Of a stretch of DNA of 20,411 bases, positions 1 through 6,750 are shown one piece after another (positions within the stretch are counted from its first letter, which is position 1; each line of letters opens with the position of its first letter). Source of the DNA: PFJX01 sp964440155 (GTDB taxonomy: Bacteria > Pseudomonadota > Gammaproteobacteria > Burkholderiales > Thiobacillaceae). A program made the translations under genes and the position numbers. Where the stretch lies: contig CAYTRH010000036.1 of NCBI GenBank assembly GCA_964440155.1, positions 1 to 20,411 on the forward strand, given 5' to 3'. The notes beneath the pieces were generated by a model. That model ran no database searches. It had not been told where the DNA came from and was given only the letters and a program-made list of their open reading frames with translations.

Positions 1-54
1 CAGGGTCGACTTGCCGACGTTGGGCAGGCCGACGATGCCGCATTTGAGGCTCAT
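1..54 (-). CDS. ychF: Redox-regulated ATPase YchF (5' end only)
   Basis: Only the first 18 codons are inside the window. They read MSLKCGIVGLPNVGKSTL, which is the conserved N-terminus of the YchF/EngD (Obg-related) P-loop NTPases and contains the Walker A motif GLPNVGKS. YchF is a ribosome-associated nucleotidase of the cytoplasm that prefers ATP over GTP. The start ATG overlaps the stop of pth (TCAT on the plus strand, 51-54), so the two are probably translationally coupled. The pth-ychF pair is a very common bacterial arrangement, which supports the call despite the short fragment. Confidence 0.9.
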   Translation of the reverse strand, partial: MSLKCGIVGLPNVGKSTL

Positions 55-644
55 GATGTCTCCGGTGGAACAGGTTTGGTGTTGGCCCGCTGGACCGCCG
101 CGTTCCAGTCACCCTGGTGCGCCAGCGGCCACAGTGCCAGCGCGCGCGCCAGCGCGTGGTCGATGTCGGCGCGCTCTTCGCGCCGCGGCGGCTTGAGCAC
201 GTAGTTCACCACCTCGTTGCGATCGCCGGGATGACCGATGCCGATGCGCAGCCGCCAGTAGTCCTGCGTGCCCAGATGGGCGCTGATGTCCTTGAGTCCG
301 TTGTGGCCACCGGCACCGCCGCCGAACTTAAGGCGCAGCTCGCCGGGCGGGATGTCGAGTTCGTCGTGCGCCACCACGATCTCGGCCGGTTCGATACGAT
401 GGAAGCGCGCCAGCGCGCCCACCGCAAGCCCGGAACGGTTCATGTAGGTCTGCGGCAGCAGCAGCCACAGCCGGCCGGCGCGGGCGTGCGCGACCAGGCC
501 GTGGAAGCGCGCCTCGCGCGCAAAGGTGGCACCCAGGCGCGCGGCGAGTTGCTCACAAAACCAAAACCCGGCGTTGTGCCGGGTTTCAGCATACTCGGCG
601 CCCGGGTTGCCGAGACCGACCAACAGGCGCGGCGGGGGGCGCAT
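51..644 (-). CDS. pth: Peptidyl-tRNA hydrolase
   Basis: This 197-residue protein hydrolyses the ester bond between nascent peptides and tRNA, recycling peptidyl-tRNA that drops off ribosomes. The family signature is complete: GLGNPG with N13, RHNAG with the catalytic H23, YMNRSG with N69, HDELDIPPG with D94, and GGHNGLKDI with N115. Their spacing matches E. coli Pth, in which H20 and D93 are catalytic. The open frame runs further upstream, but that extension is Arg-rich and overlaps rplY. The ATG at 644 gives the normal family length and lies 17 bp after the rplY stop. No strong ribosome binding site is visible. The stop overlaps the ychF start. Confidence 0.95.
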   Translation of the reverse strand: MRPPPRLLVGLGNPGAEYAETRHNAGFWFCEQLAARLGATFAREARFHGLVAHARAGRLWLLLPQTYMNRSGLAVGALARFHRIEPAEIVVAHDELDIPPGELRLKFGGGAGGHNGLKDISAHLGTQDYWRLRIGIGHPGDRNEVVNYVLKPPRREERADIDHALARALALWPLAHQGDWNAAVQRANTKPVPPETS

Positions 645-661
645 CGGCCCGACGGACGCCG

Positions 662-1267
662 TCAGGCGCCCGCACCCTCGCCTTCGCCGGCGCCGCCACC
701 GCGTACCACCAGAATGTTGGCCACGCTGTGGTCCTCGCCGCGATGCAGCGCGACCAGTTCGACGCCCTCGGGCAGCTTGAGGTCGGACAGATGGATGGAC
801 TGCCCCATTTCCAGCTTGGACAGGTCGACCTCGATGAACTCCGGCAACTGTCCGGGCAGGCAACTGATCTCGACCTCGGTAAGGATGTGGCTGACCACGC
901 CGCCGCCCAGCTTGACCCCGGGCGCGATGTCACCGTTGATGAAGTGCAGCGGCACCTTGGTGTGCAGCTTTTCGCCGGCCGCCACACGCTGGAAGTCGAC
1001 GTGCAACACCTGACGCTTGTAGGGGTGCATCTGGTAGTCGCGCAGCAACACGGATTCCTTGGCGCCATCGACGTTGAGCGTGAGCAGCGAGGAATGGAAG
1101 GCCTCGTTGGCCAGGCTCAGATAGAGCTCCTTGTGATCCAGGTCCACGGCCTGGGGCGCCTTGCCGGCGCCATAGACGATGCCGGGTACCCGGCCGGCGC
1201 GGCGCAGGCGGCGGCTCGCTCCGGAACCCTGCGCGTCACGCTTGGTGGCATTGATTTCGATCTGCAT
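662..1267 (-). CDS. rplY: 50S ribosomal protein L25 (CTC/TL5 form)
   Basis: This is the long form of L25, 201 residues. The N-terminal 5S-rRNA-binding domain spans roughly residues 1-95 (MQIEINATKR at the start, RLRRAGRVPGIVYG typical of the family). The C-terminal TL5/CTC beta domain spans roughly 100-185 and includes PLHFINGDIAPGVKLGG and LPEFIEVDLS. The last dozen residues are a Gly/Glu/Ala low-complexity tail. E. coli has only the short single-domain L25; the two-domain form is usual in most other bacteria. AGGAG is placed correctly before the ATG. The gene lies 63 bp behind prs and 17 bp ahead of pth, a common order. Confidence 0.95.
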   Translation of the reverse strand: MQIEINATKRDAQGSGASRRLRRAGRVPGIVYGAGKAPQAVDLDHKELYLSLANEAFHSSLLTLNVDGAKESVLLRDYQMHPYKRQVLHVDFQRVAAGEKLHTKVPLHFINGDIAPGVKLGGGVVSHILTEVEISCLPGQLPEFIEVDLSKLEMGQSIHLSDLKLPEGVELVALHRGEDHSVANILVVRGGGAGEGEGAGA

Positions 1268-1293
1268 GTTTCACTCCTGGGGTTGACGAGATT

Positions 1294-1315
1294 GCGCGTC
1301 CGCGACCAGACGCGC
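1294..1315 (-). promoter_or_regulatory. Perfect 7-bp hairpin between prs and rplY
   Basis: On the minus strand GCGCGTC (1309-1315) pairs perfectly with GACGCGC (1294-1300) across an 8-base loop. The hairpin sits about 27-48 nt upstream of the rplY ATG. No T-run follows it, so it is not an ordinary intrinsic terminator. It could be an intercistronic attenuator, an RNase-stability element or a ribosomal-protein leader, or chance in GC-rich DNA. Only the inverted repeat is observed; any function is a guess. Confidence 0.3.
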
Positions 1316-1330
1316 CGGGAAAACAGCGCA

Positions 1331-2281
1331 CTATTCGATGAACAGCGAGCTGACGGAAGCTTCGTCGCTGATGCGACGGATGGTCTCGGCCATCAATTCG
1401 GCGACCGACAACTGGCGGATGCGCGGCGACGCGCGGGCGTCGTCGCGCAGCGGGATGGTATCGGTCACCACCAGTTCGTCCAGCGCGGACTGGTTCACGC
1501 GCTCCACCGCGCTACCGGACAGCACGGCATGCGTGCAATACGCCAGCACCTTGCTGGCGCCGTGATTCTTCAGCGCCTGCGCCGCCTCGCACAGCGTGTT
1601 GGCGGTATCGACCATGTCGTCCATGATCAGGCAGGTGCGATCGCGCACGTCACCGATGATGTTCATGACCTTGGCGACGTTGGGCTTGGGCCGGCGTTTG
1701 TCGATGATGGCCAGATCGCACTCCAGGCGCTTGGCCACGGCGCGCGCGCGCACCACGCCACCGACGTCGGGCGAGACGACGATCAGGTCCTCGTAGTTCT
1801 GTTTCCAGATGTCGCCCATGAGGATGGGCGTGGAATAGATGTTGTCCACCGGGATGTCGAAGAAGCCCTGGATCTGGTCGGAATGCAGGTCCATGGTCAG
1901 CACGCGGTTGACGCCGACCACGGTGAGCATGTCTGCCACCACGCGGGCGGTGATCGGCACGCGCGCGGAACGCACGCGCCGGTCCTGGCGGGCATAACCG
2001 AAATAGGGAATGGCGGCGGTGATCCTGCCGGCCGAGGCGCGCCGCAGCGCGTCCACCATCAACATGATCTCCATCAGGTTGTCGTTGGTCGGCTGGCAGG
2101 TCGATTGCAGCACGAACACGTCCTTGCCGCGCACGTTCTCCATGATCTCGACATTGGTCTCACCGTCGGAGAAACGACCCACGGTGGCGCGTCCCAGGCG
2201 GATATTGAGGCGGCGCGCCACATCCTCGGCAAGCTTGGGATGGGCATTGCCGGTGAATACCATCAAGCTGTCGTATGCCAC
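1331..2281 (-). CDS. prs: Ribose-phosphate pyrophosphokinase (PRPP synthetase)
   Basis: Makes phosphoribosyl pyrophosphate from ribose 5-phosphate and ATP for purine, pyrimidine, histidine, tryptophan and NAD synthesis. Nearly every class I Prs motif is present: FSDGE (37-41), the long block PYFGYARQDRR (92-102), DLH with H133, VSPDVGGVVRA (169-179), the flexible-loop KRRPK (195-199) and the PRPP-binding DDMVDTANT (221-229). I place the start at a GTG at 2281, giving 316 residues against 315 in E. coli. GGAG lies 6 nt upstream, and the first residues (Ala-Tyr-Asp-Ser-Leu-Met-Val-Phe) align with the usual start. The longer frame upstream is Arg-rich and unlike the family. The gene is separated from tRNA-Gln by hairpins. 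Confidence 0.95.
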   Translation of the reverse strand: MAYDSLMVFTGNAHPKLAEDVARRLNIRLGRATVGRFSDGETNVEIMENVRGKDVFVLQSTCQPTNDNLMEIMLMVDALRRASAGRITAAIPYFGYARQDRRVRSARVPITARVVADMLTVVGVNRVLTMDLHSDQIQGFFDIPVDNIYSTPILMGDIWKQNYEDLIVVSPDVGGVVRARAVAKRLECDLAIIDKRRPKPNVAKVMNIIGDVRDRTCLIMDDMVDTANTLCEAAQALKNHGASKVLAYCTHAVLSGSAVERVNQSALDELVVTDTIPLRDDARASPRIRQLSVAELMAETIRRISDEASVSSLFIE

Positions 2282-2354
2282 TGCGAACTCCAGGCGATCC
2301 AACCACCGGCGCCATCGGGCACCGCAACCACGACCCGGCGCCTGGCGGCGCCGC

Positions 2355-2388
2355 GAAAACAAAAAGCGTGCGGTATGTACCGCACGCT
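2355..2388 (-). terminator. Intrinsic terminator downstream of tRNA-Gln
   Basis: AGCGTGCGGTA (2365-2375) is the exact inverse of TACCGCACGCT (2378-2388), an 11-bp perfect stem with its tip at TG. Read on the minus strand it is followed by TTTTTGTTTT. This is the standard stem plus T-tract and would end transcription coming from ispE and tRNA-Gln, about 70 bp ahead of prs. Confidence 0.85.
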
Positions 2389-2394
2389 CGCCGT

Positions 2395-2410
2395 CCCCCG
2401 CTGGCGGGGG
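2395..2410 (-). other. Second short hairpin just 3' of tRNA-Gln
   Basis: CCCCCGC (2395-2401) and GCGGGGG (2404-2410) form a perfect 7-bp stem with a TG tip, 9 nt past the CCA end of the tRNA on the minus strand. It lies between the tRNA and the terminator and has no T-run of its own. It may help 3'-end processing of the precursor tRNA or reinforce termination. Confidence 0.45.
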
Positions 2411-2419
2411 CTGGTTATC

Positions 2420-2494
2420 TGGCTGGGGAGGTAGGGATCGAACCTACGAATGCCGGAATCAAAATCCGGTGCCTTACCACTTGGCGACTCCCCA
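2420..2494 (-). tRNA. tRNA-Gln (anticodon UUG)
   Basis: A 75-nt cloverleaf with the CCA end encoded (TGG at 2420-2422 on the plus strand). On the minus strand the acceptor arm is TGGGGAG paired with CTCCCCA. The D stem is GCC/GGC, the anticodon stem CCGGA/TCCGG holds the loop TTTTGAT with anticodon TTG, and the T arm is GTAGG-TTCGATC-CCTAC. The TGGGG start and UUG anticodon are typical of bacterial glutamine tRNA. It begins 16 nt after the ispE stop, so it may be transcribed with ispE. No attachment-site duplication or integrase is visible beside it. Confidence 0.97.
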
Positions 2495-2510
2495 AGTAGC
2501 GCCGCCGTCG

Positions 2511-3356
2511 TCAATCGGCATACCCGTACAACGGATGCCGGTCGACGCCGTCGGCGACGAAACCGCTCATGTGACCGGGCCGCAGCGCGAACACCTGTTC
2601 CGCCTGCGCGCGCTGCGCAAAAGGTGCGAACACGCAGGCGCCCGAACCGGTCATGCGCGCCTCGCCGTGTGCCGCCAGCCATTGGAGATGCCCGGCGACT
2701 TCCGGATGCAGCGCGCAGGCGATGGGCTGGAGATCATTGCGCCCAAAGCCATCCGAGAGGGCCGGGATTGTGATCGAAGGTGTATTCCGTGTCAATGCGG
2801 GATGGGCGAAGATGGCCGGGGTGGACACGTGCACGGGCGGTGTCAACACCACATAGCTGGCCGGCGCCGGTGTCCACGGCGTCAGTATCTCGCCCACGCC
2901 CTCGGCAAACGCGCTTTGACCGAACACGAACACCGGCACATCCGCACCCAGGCGCGGCGCCAATGCGAGCAGTTCCGCACGTGACAGGTGCAGCCGCCAC
3001 AGACGGTTGAGCGCCAGCAGCACGCTGGCCGCATCCGAGCTGCCACCGCCCAACCCGCCGCCCAACGGCAGGCGTTTGATCAGGCGGATGTCCGCGCCCA
3101 GGCGACAGCCGACGTGTCGTTGTAGCAACCGCGCCGCGCGCCAGCACAGGTCCTGGTCCGGCGGCACACCGGGCAGCGGCGCCAGCAGGCGGATGTCGCC
3201 GTCCGGCCGCACGGCGATTTCGATGCTGTCGCCATGGTCGAGGAAGCGGAACACCGTTTGCAGCAGATGGTAACCATCGGCGCGCCGGCCCACGACGTGC
3301 AGGAACAGGTTGAGCTTGGCCGGCGCCGGCACGGCGGGCCCGATCGGCTCCATCAT
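2511..3356 (-). CDS. ispE: 4-diphosphocytidyl-2-C-methyl-D-erythritol kinase
   Basis: A GHMP-family kinase of 281 residues that phosphorylates CDP-methylerythritol, the fourth step of the non-mevalonate isoprenoid pathway. Seen in the protein: APAKLNLFLHV with the conserved lysine K14; the glycine-rich ATP loop PLGGGLGGGSSDAA (97-110); GADVPVFVFG with D139, equivalent to the catalytic aspartate; and MTGSGACVFAPF near the C-terminus. Two ATGs stand in tandem; I use the first, which overlaps the lolB stop as TGATG, but starting at 3353 would lose only one residue. The much longer frame upstream is a shadow of lolB. The lolB-ispE-tRNA-Gln-prs order is common in Gammaproteobacteria. Confidence 0.95.
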   Translation of the reverse strand: MMEPIGPAVPAPAKLNLFLHVVGRRADGYHLLQTVFRFLDHGDSIEIAVRPDGDIRLLAPLPGVPPDQDLCWRAARLLQRHVGCRLGADIRLIKRLPLGGGLGGGSSDAASVLLALNRLWRLHLSRAELLALAPRLGADVPVFVFGQSAFAEGVGEILTPWTPAPASYVVLTPPVHVSTPAIFAHPALTRNTPSITIPALSDGFGRNDLQPIACALHPEVAGHLQWLAAHGEARMTGSGACVFAPFAQRAQAEQVFALRPGHMSGFVADGVDRHPLYGYAD

Positions 3357-3940
3357 CACCGCAATTGCCACGTGTCCACGACCAGGCGCACCTCCAGGTC
3401 GTCGCCGCGTCGGGCGATCAAACGCCCCGGCAACTCGTGACCATCGATGGCGCGATAACGGCCGAATTCGATGTCCCAGCCATCCTGCGTCAGGCCGCTC
3501 AGGCGGCCCTCGCCATCGACGCGCGCACGAAAGGCCGCGTCCGGGCGCGGCTGGCCCACCACCCACCATTGCAACCCGCGCACCGGCAGATCCACGCCCA
3601 GCGCCTGACGCGCCAGGCTGTCGGCATCGCTGGCGACGCGGGTCTGGCCACGCGCATCGGTCAGCACCATGCCAGCGGCATCGCCATGCAACTCGGCGAT
3701 GCCCTGCCCCAACGGCGTGCGCAACAACAGGGTCTGTAGGTCGCGCTCGCGCCGCCAACTCAATCCGCCGGAGAACGATTCCGCCTCCGCCTTGACCGAG
3801 ACCCGCGCCTCCATCTGGAACACTGCGGGCGGCGACGCCAAGCGCGGTTTGTCCGCCACCGGCGCAAACCCCGGCAGACGTGCGCACCCCGCCAGCAACA
3901 GCGCAACCGCCAACGCCGCGGCGCGGCGTGCGAAGCGCAT
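3356..3940 (-). CDS. lolB: Outer membrane lipoprotein insertion protein LolB
   Basis: LolB receives lipoproteins from the periplasmic carrier LolA and inserts them into the inner leaflet of the outer membrane. The 194-residue product begins with a short basic segment (MRFARRAAA), a hydrophobic core and the lipobox LLAGC (modified Cys at residue 19). The mature part shows family features: FQMEARVSV, FSGGLSWRRE, QTLLLRTPLGQGIAEL, ARQALGVDLPVRGLQWWVVG and a final RLVVDTWQL. Length is typical. The ATG overlaps the TGA of the upstream TPR gene (TGATG); a TTG one codon earlier is possible but less likely. Its stop in turn overlaps the ispE start. Confidence 0.93.
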   Translation of the reverse strand: MRFARRAAALAVALLLAGCARLPGFAPVADKPRLASPPAVFQMEARVSVKAEAESFSGGLSWRRERDLQTLLLRTPLGQGIAELHGDAAGMVLTDARGQTRVASDADSLARQALGVDLPVRGLQWWVVGQPRPDAAFRARVDGEGRLSGLTQDGWDIEFGRYRAIDGHELPGRLIARRGDDLEVRLVVDTWQLR

Positions 3941-5637
3941 CAACGCATCAGGCGCGACGTGGTCTCGCGCAGCACTTCATTGTCGGGATGCTCGCGCATC
4001 GCGCCCTGCCAGATGCGGCGCGCCTCGTCGCGCTCGCCGTATTGCCAGAGGGCCTCGCCCAGATGCGCGGCGATCTCGGGATCCGGTCGCCCCGCGAACG
4101 CGCGGCGCAGATACTCGATGGCTTCCGCGACGCGCCCGGCCTTGAACAAGGCCCAGCCCATACTATCGAGGATGAAAGGATCATCCGGCGCGAGCCGCAG
4201 CGCGTGTTCCAACAGTTCCAGCGCCTCGGCGATGCGGTCGGTGCGGTCCGCCAGGGTGTAACCCAGCGCGTTGTAGGCATGCGCGTAGTCTGGTTTGACC
4301 TCGATCAGCCGGCGCAGATCGCGCTCCAGCGCATCCAGCCGGTCGAGTTTCTCCGCCGCCATGGCGCGGTCATACAGCAGTTCCGGGGTGTCCGGACGGG
4401 CCCGCAAAGCGTCCGAGAGCACGTCGAACACGGCGGCGAAATCGCCCGTCTCGCGCAGGATCAGCGCCTCGGTCTGCGCCACGCGCACGAACTCCGCATC
4501 ACCGCTCGGTATCACATCGCGCAACAGCGCCCGCGCCTCGTCCACCCGGCCCAGTTTGGCCAACACCAGGGCGGCGCGCAGGGTGGCATCCAGTTGCTGA
4601 CGCCCGCCGTCCACCTGCCGATACCACTCCAGCGCATCGTCCAGCCGCGCATCGGCCTCGGCCAACTGGCCCAGATAGAAGCGCACGCTGCCCGCATCCG
4701 GATGACGCAGCGCCAGTGCATCGCGCAGCCGTTCCTCCGCCGTGCTGAAATCGCGCATCTGCAGCGCCACCAGGCCGATGGCGAAATGATGTTCCGGATT
4801 GTCCGGTTGGGCCGCGCGCAGCAGATCGAACTGCGCACGCGCCTCGGTCAGTCGTTCCGCACGGGCCAGTTGGCGCGCATAGGCCAGACGGACTTCGGCG
4901 GCATCGGGATACTCGGCGAGGAACTGATCCAGATACGCCATGGCCGCCGCCTCACCACTGGCGCGCGCCAGCACCTGGGCACGCAGCAATGCGGCCGGCT
5001 GCCAGCCCGGACGCAGCGCCATCGCCTGCTCCAGCGCGGCCAATGCGCGCCCGTCGTTACCGGCTGCCCACGCCGTCTGGGCCACCGCCATGCGCGCTTC
5101 CGGCAAGGCTGGATGGCCGGCGGCCAGTTCGTCGACCAGATCCAGCGCCGCCTGCTTGTCCTTGTGACGGGCGAACATGCCATGAAGCTGCATGAACAGC
5201 TCGGCTTCGTTGCCGCTCTTCAGCCAGAACGCCAGGTGTGGCCGCGCCTCGGCCACACGGCCGGCGGATACCAGCAGACTGGCCAGGGTCTGCGCGGCCT
5301 TGGCGGAAGACGGATCGAACTCGCGCCACTGCCGCGCCGCGCGCAGCGCCATCTGCGGCTGTCGGGCGTACAGCGCCAGCTCGGTGGCGCGCTGTGCGAC
5401 GCGCGCGTCGCGCGTGCGCCCGGCCAGATCGCCGTAGGCTTCGGCGGCGAGCTTCAGATCACCCCGTTGGCTGGCGATCTCGCCGAGCAGCAGTTGGAAC
5501 ATGATCTGCGGCGTGAGACCCTCCCCCGTCGCCGGCAGCGGCACCGGCGCGGGACTCTGCACCACCGTGGGCGCCGACTGCGCGCAAGCGGACAGGGATA
5601 TGGCCAGCAGGACGGGGAACAGCGGCTTGACGTTCAT
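3940..5637 (-). CDS. Tetratricopeptide-repeat lipoprotein
   Basis: A 565-residue secreted lipoprotein. The signal peptide MNVKPLFPVLLAISLSAC ends in a lipobox with the modified Cys at residue 18. A Pro-rich linker follows, then TPR helical pairs cover nearly all the rest (about residues 40-560), for example the stretches AYNALGYTLADRTDRIAEAL, DDPFILDSMGWALFKAGR and AEAIEYLRRAF. No catalytic domain is seen, so it is probably a periplasm-facing scaffold on the outer membrane. Proteins of this kind are regularly encoded just upstream of lolB and ispE in Gammaproteobacteria, but no precise function is established. The ATG at 5637 is chosen because the signal peptide begins there; the upstream extension has no secretory character. 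Confidence 0.85.
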   Translation of the reverse strand: MNVKPLFPVLLAISLSACAQSAPTVVQSPAPVPLPATGEGLTPQIMFQLLLGEIASQRGDLKLAAEAYGDLAGRTRDARVAQRATELALYARQPQMALRAARQWREFDPSSAKAAQTLASLLVSAGRVAEARPHLAFWLKSGNEAELFMQLHGMFARHKDKQAALDLVDELAAGHPALPEARMAVAQTAWAAGNDGRALAALEQAMALRPGWQPAALLRAQVLARASGEAAAMAYLDQFLAEYPDAAEVRLAYARQLARAERLTEARAQFDLLRAAQPDNPEHHFAIGLVALQMRDFSTAEERLRDALALRHPDAGSVRFYLGQLAEADARLDDALEWYRQVDGGRQQLDATLRAALVLAKLGRVDEARALLRDVIPSGDAEFVRVAQTEALILRETGDFAAVFDVLSDALRARPDTPELLYDRAMAAEKLDRLDALERDLRRLIEVKPDYAHAYNALGYTLADRTDRIAEALELLEHALRLAPDDPFILDSMGWALFKAGRVAEAIEYLRRAFAGRPDPEIAAHLGEALWQYGERDEARRIWQGAMREHPDNEVLRETTSRLMR

Positions 5638-5773
5638 GGCGGCGCCAGGACAAGGGATGAAGGCATTATGCAAGACCACCCGGAGCGAGGGAAGTTGCCG
5701 AAGGGGATGCCTGCCTCCTCGCCGCTCGGACCCCGCTATCATGGGGTATCGACGCACTCGACCGCCAACGCCC
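5638..5773. promoter_or_regulatory. Divergent intergenic region, TPR gene / mutM
   Basis: 136 bp between two divergently read starts, so it must hold the promoter of the TPR-lolB-ispE run and probably that of mutM. Candidate -10 boxes are CATAAT on the minus strand (5664-5669) for the TPR gene and TATCAT on the plus strand (5737-5742) for mutM. Neither has a convincing -35 box at the usual spacing, so the exact sites are weakly supported. No operator-like repeat stands out. Confidence 0.35.
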
Positions 5774-6589
5774 ATGCCCGAATTACCCGAAATCGAAACC
5801 GTGCGCCTGGGCCTGTCGCCCCATCTCGGCGGGCGCCGCATCGCCGCCCTGCACGTGCGCGAACCGCGTCTGCGCTGGCCGGTACAGCATGACCTCGAAG
5901 CGCGCCTGCGCGGTCAGACCATCCATGGCCTGGAACGGCGCGGCAAATACCTGTTGCTGCGGCTCGATCAGGGTTGGTTGATCTGGCACCTCGGCATGTC
6001 CGGCAGCCTGCGCATGGTGAACCCGGTGCACGCACCGGACCGGCACGAACATGTCGACTTGGCGCTCGACGACGGCGGACTGCTGCGCTACCGCGACCCG
6101 CGCCGTTTCGGCGCGGTCCTGTGGTGCGCCGAGCCGGCGCGCCATCCGCTGCTCGCGCATCTGGGCGTGGAACCCTTGTCCGCCGCGTTCGACGGCGACT
6201 TTCTGCACGCCTCGTGCCGTGGACGCAGCACCGCCATCAAGACCGCGATCATGGAAGCCCGGCGTGTAGTCGGCATCGGCAATATCTACGCCAACGAATC
6301 CCTGTTCCATGCCGGCATCGACCCGCGCCTGGCCGCCGGGCGACTATCCCGCCCACGCGCCGCTCGCCTGGTGAGGGCGATCCGCGACACCCTCACGCGC
6401 GCCATCGCCGCCGGTGGCAGCAGCCTGCGCGACTTCGTCGACGGCGACGGGCGCCCTGGCTACTTCCAGCAGACCTACGCCGTCTATGACCGCGCCGGAT
6501 TGGCCTGCCCGGCCTGCGGCACGGTCATACGCCGCATCGTCCAGGCGAACCGCTCCACCTTCTTCTGTCCGCGCTGCCAACGGCGTTGA
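5774..6589 (+). CDS. mutM: Formamidopyrimidine-DNA glycosylase
   Basis: Base-excision repair glycosylase/AP lyase that removes 8-oxoguanine and formamidopyrimidines. At 271 residues it is full length. The N-terminus MPELPEIETV carries the catalytic Pro2 and Glu3; the conserved lysine of RGKYLLL is K58; HLGMSGSLR, YRDPRRFG and the helix-two-turn-helix block VVGIGNIYANE are present; and the C-terminal zinc finger has Cys245, Cys248, Cys265 and Cys268. The start is fixed because the mature enzyme needs Pro2; the frame upstream is non-coding. It diverges from the TPR-lolB operon and marks the left edge of the restriction island. Confidence 0.97.
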   Translation: MPELPEIETVRLGLSPHLGGRRIAALHVREPRLRWPVQHDLEARLRGQTIHGLERRGKYLLLRLDQGWLIWHLGMSGSLRMVNPVHAPDRHEHVDLALDDGGLLRYRDPRRFGAVLWCAEPARHPLLAHLGVEPLSAAFDGDFLHASCRGRSTAIKTAIMEARRVVGIGNIYANESLFHAGIDPRLAAGRLSRPRAARLVRAIRDTLTRAIAAGGSSLRDFVDGDGRPGYFQQTYAVYDRAGLACPACGTVIRRIVQANRSTFFCPRCQRR

Positions 6590-6741
6590 TGAGGAAAGCC
6601 GCAGGATCCTGGCAACCTTGGCGGACCTCCGTGAAAATCCGGGCTTCGGCCTGCCCGCCTTCGCATGCGACCCGGCTGCCCGGACTCGAGACCGTCAGAT
6701 CGCTTTTCGCACCCTAGCCCTTCCCATTCCAGGGCAACCGC
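6590..6741. other. Gap between mutM and hsdM (left island edge)
   Basis: 152 bp with no convincing gene. An ATG overlapping the mutM stop (TGATG at 6587-6591) opens a 42-codon frame ending in TAG, rich in Arg, Ser, Pro and Trp and without a family I recognise; it is probably chance. No obvious -10/-35 pair, terminator hairpin or integrase remnant was seen, so the promoter of the hsd operon is not located by eye. Confidence 0.4.
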
Positions 6742-6750
6742 ATGAGCACC
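6740..6750 (+). repeat. 11-bp direct repeat, left copy (hsdM start)
   Basis: GCATGAGCACC covers the hsdM start codon and is repeated exactly at 16112-16122 over the dynamin start codon. The two copies bracket the whole hsdM-to-hsdR block. Both encode Met-Ser-Thr with the codons most expected in GC-rich DNA, so coincidence is quite possible. Confidence 0.3.

Noticed and set aside
728..2434. 568-codon plus-strand frame over rplY and prs
   Set aside because: Antisense to two well-recognised genes; its composition (His, Gln, Val, Asp) is typical of an antisense shadow.
2511..3887. Long N-terminal extension of ispE
   Set aside because: The extra ~177 residues overlap lolB in another frame and are Arg/Gly-rich; the family length fits the start at 3356.
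3880..5892. 670-codon plus-strand frame over the TPR gene
   Set aside because: Antisense to a protein with signal peptide and TPR repeats; no domain in the plus-strand translation.
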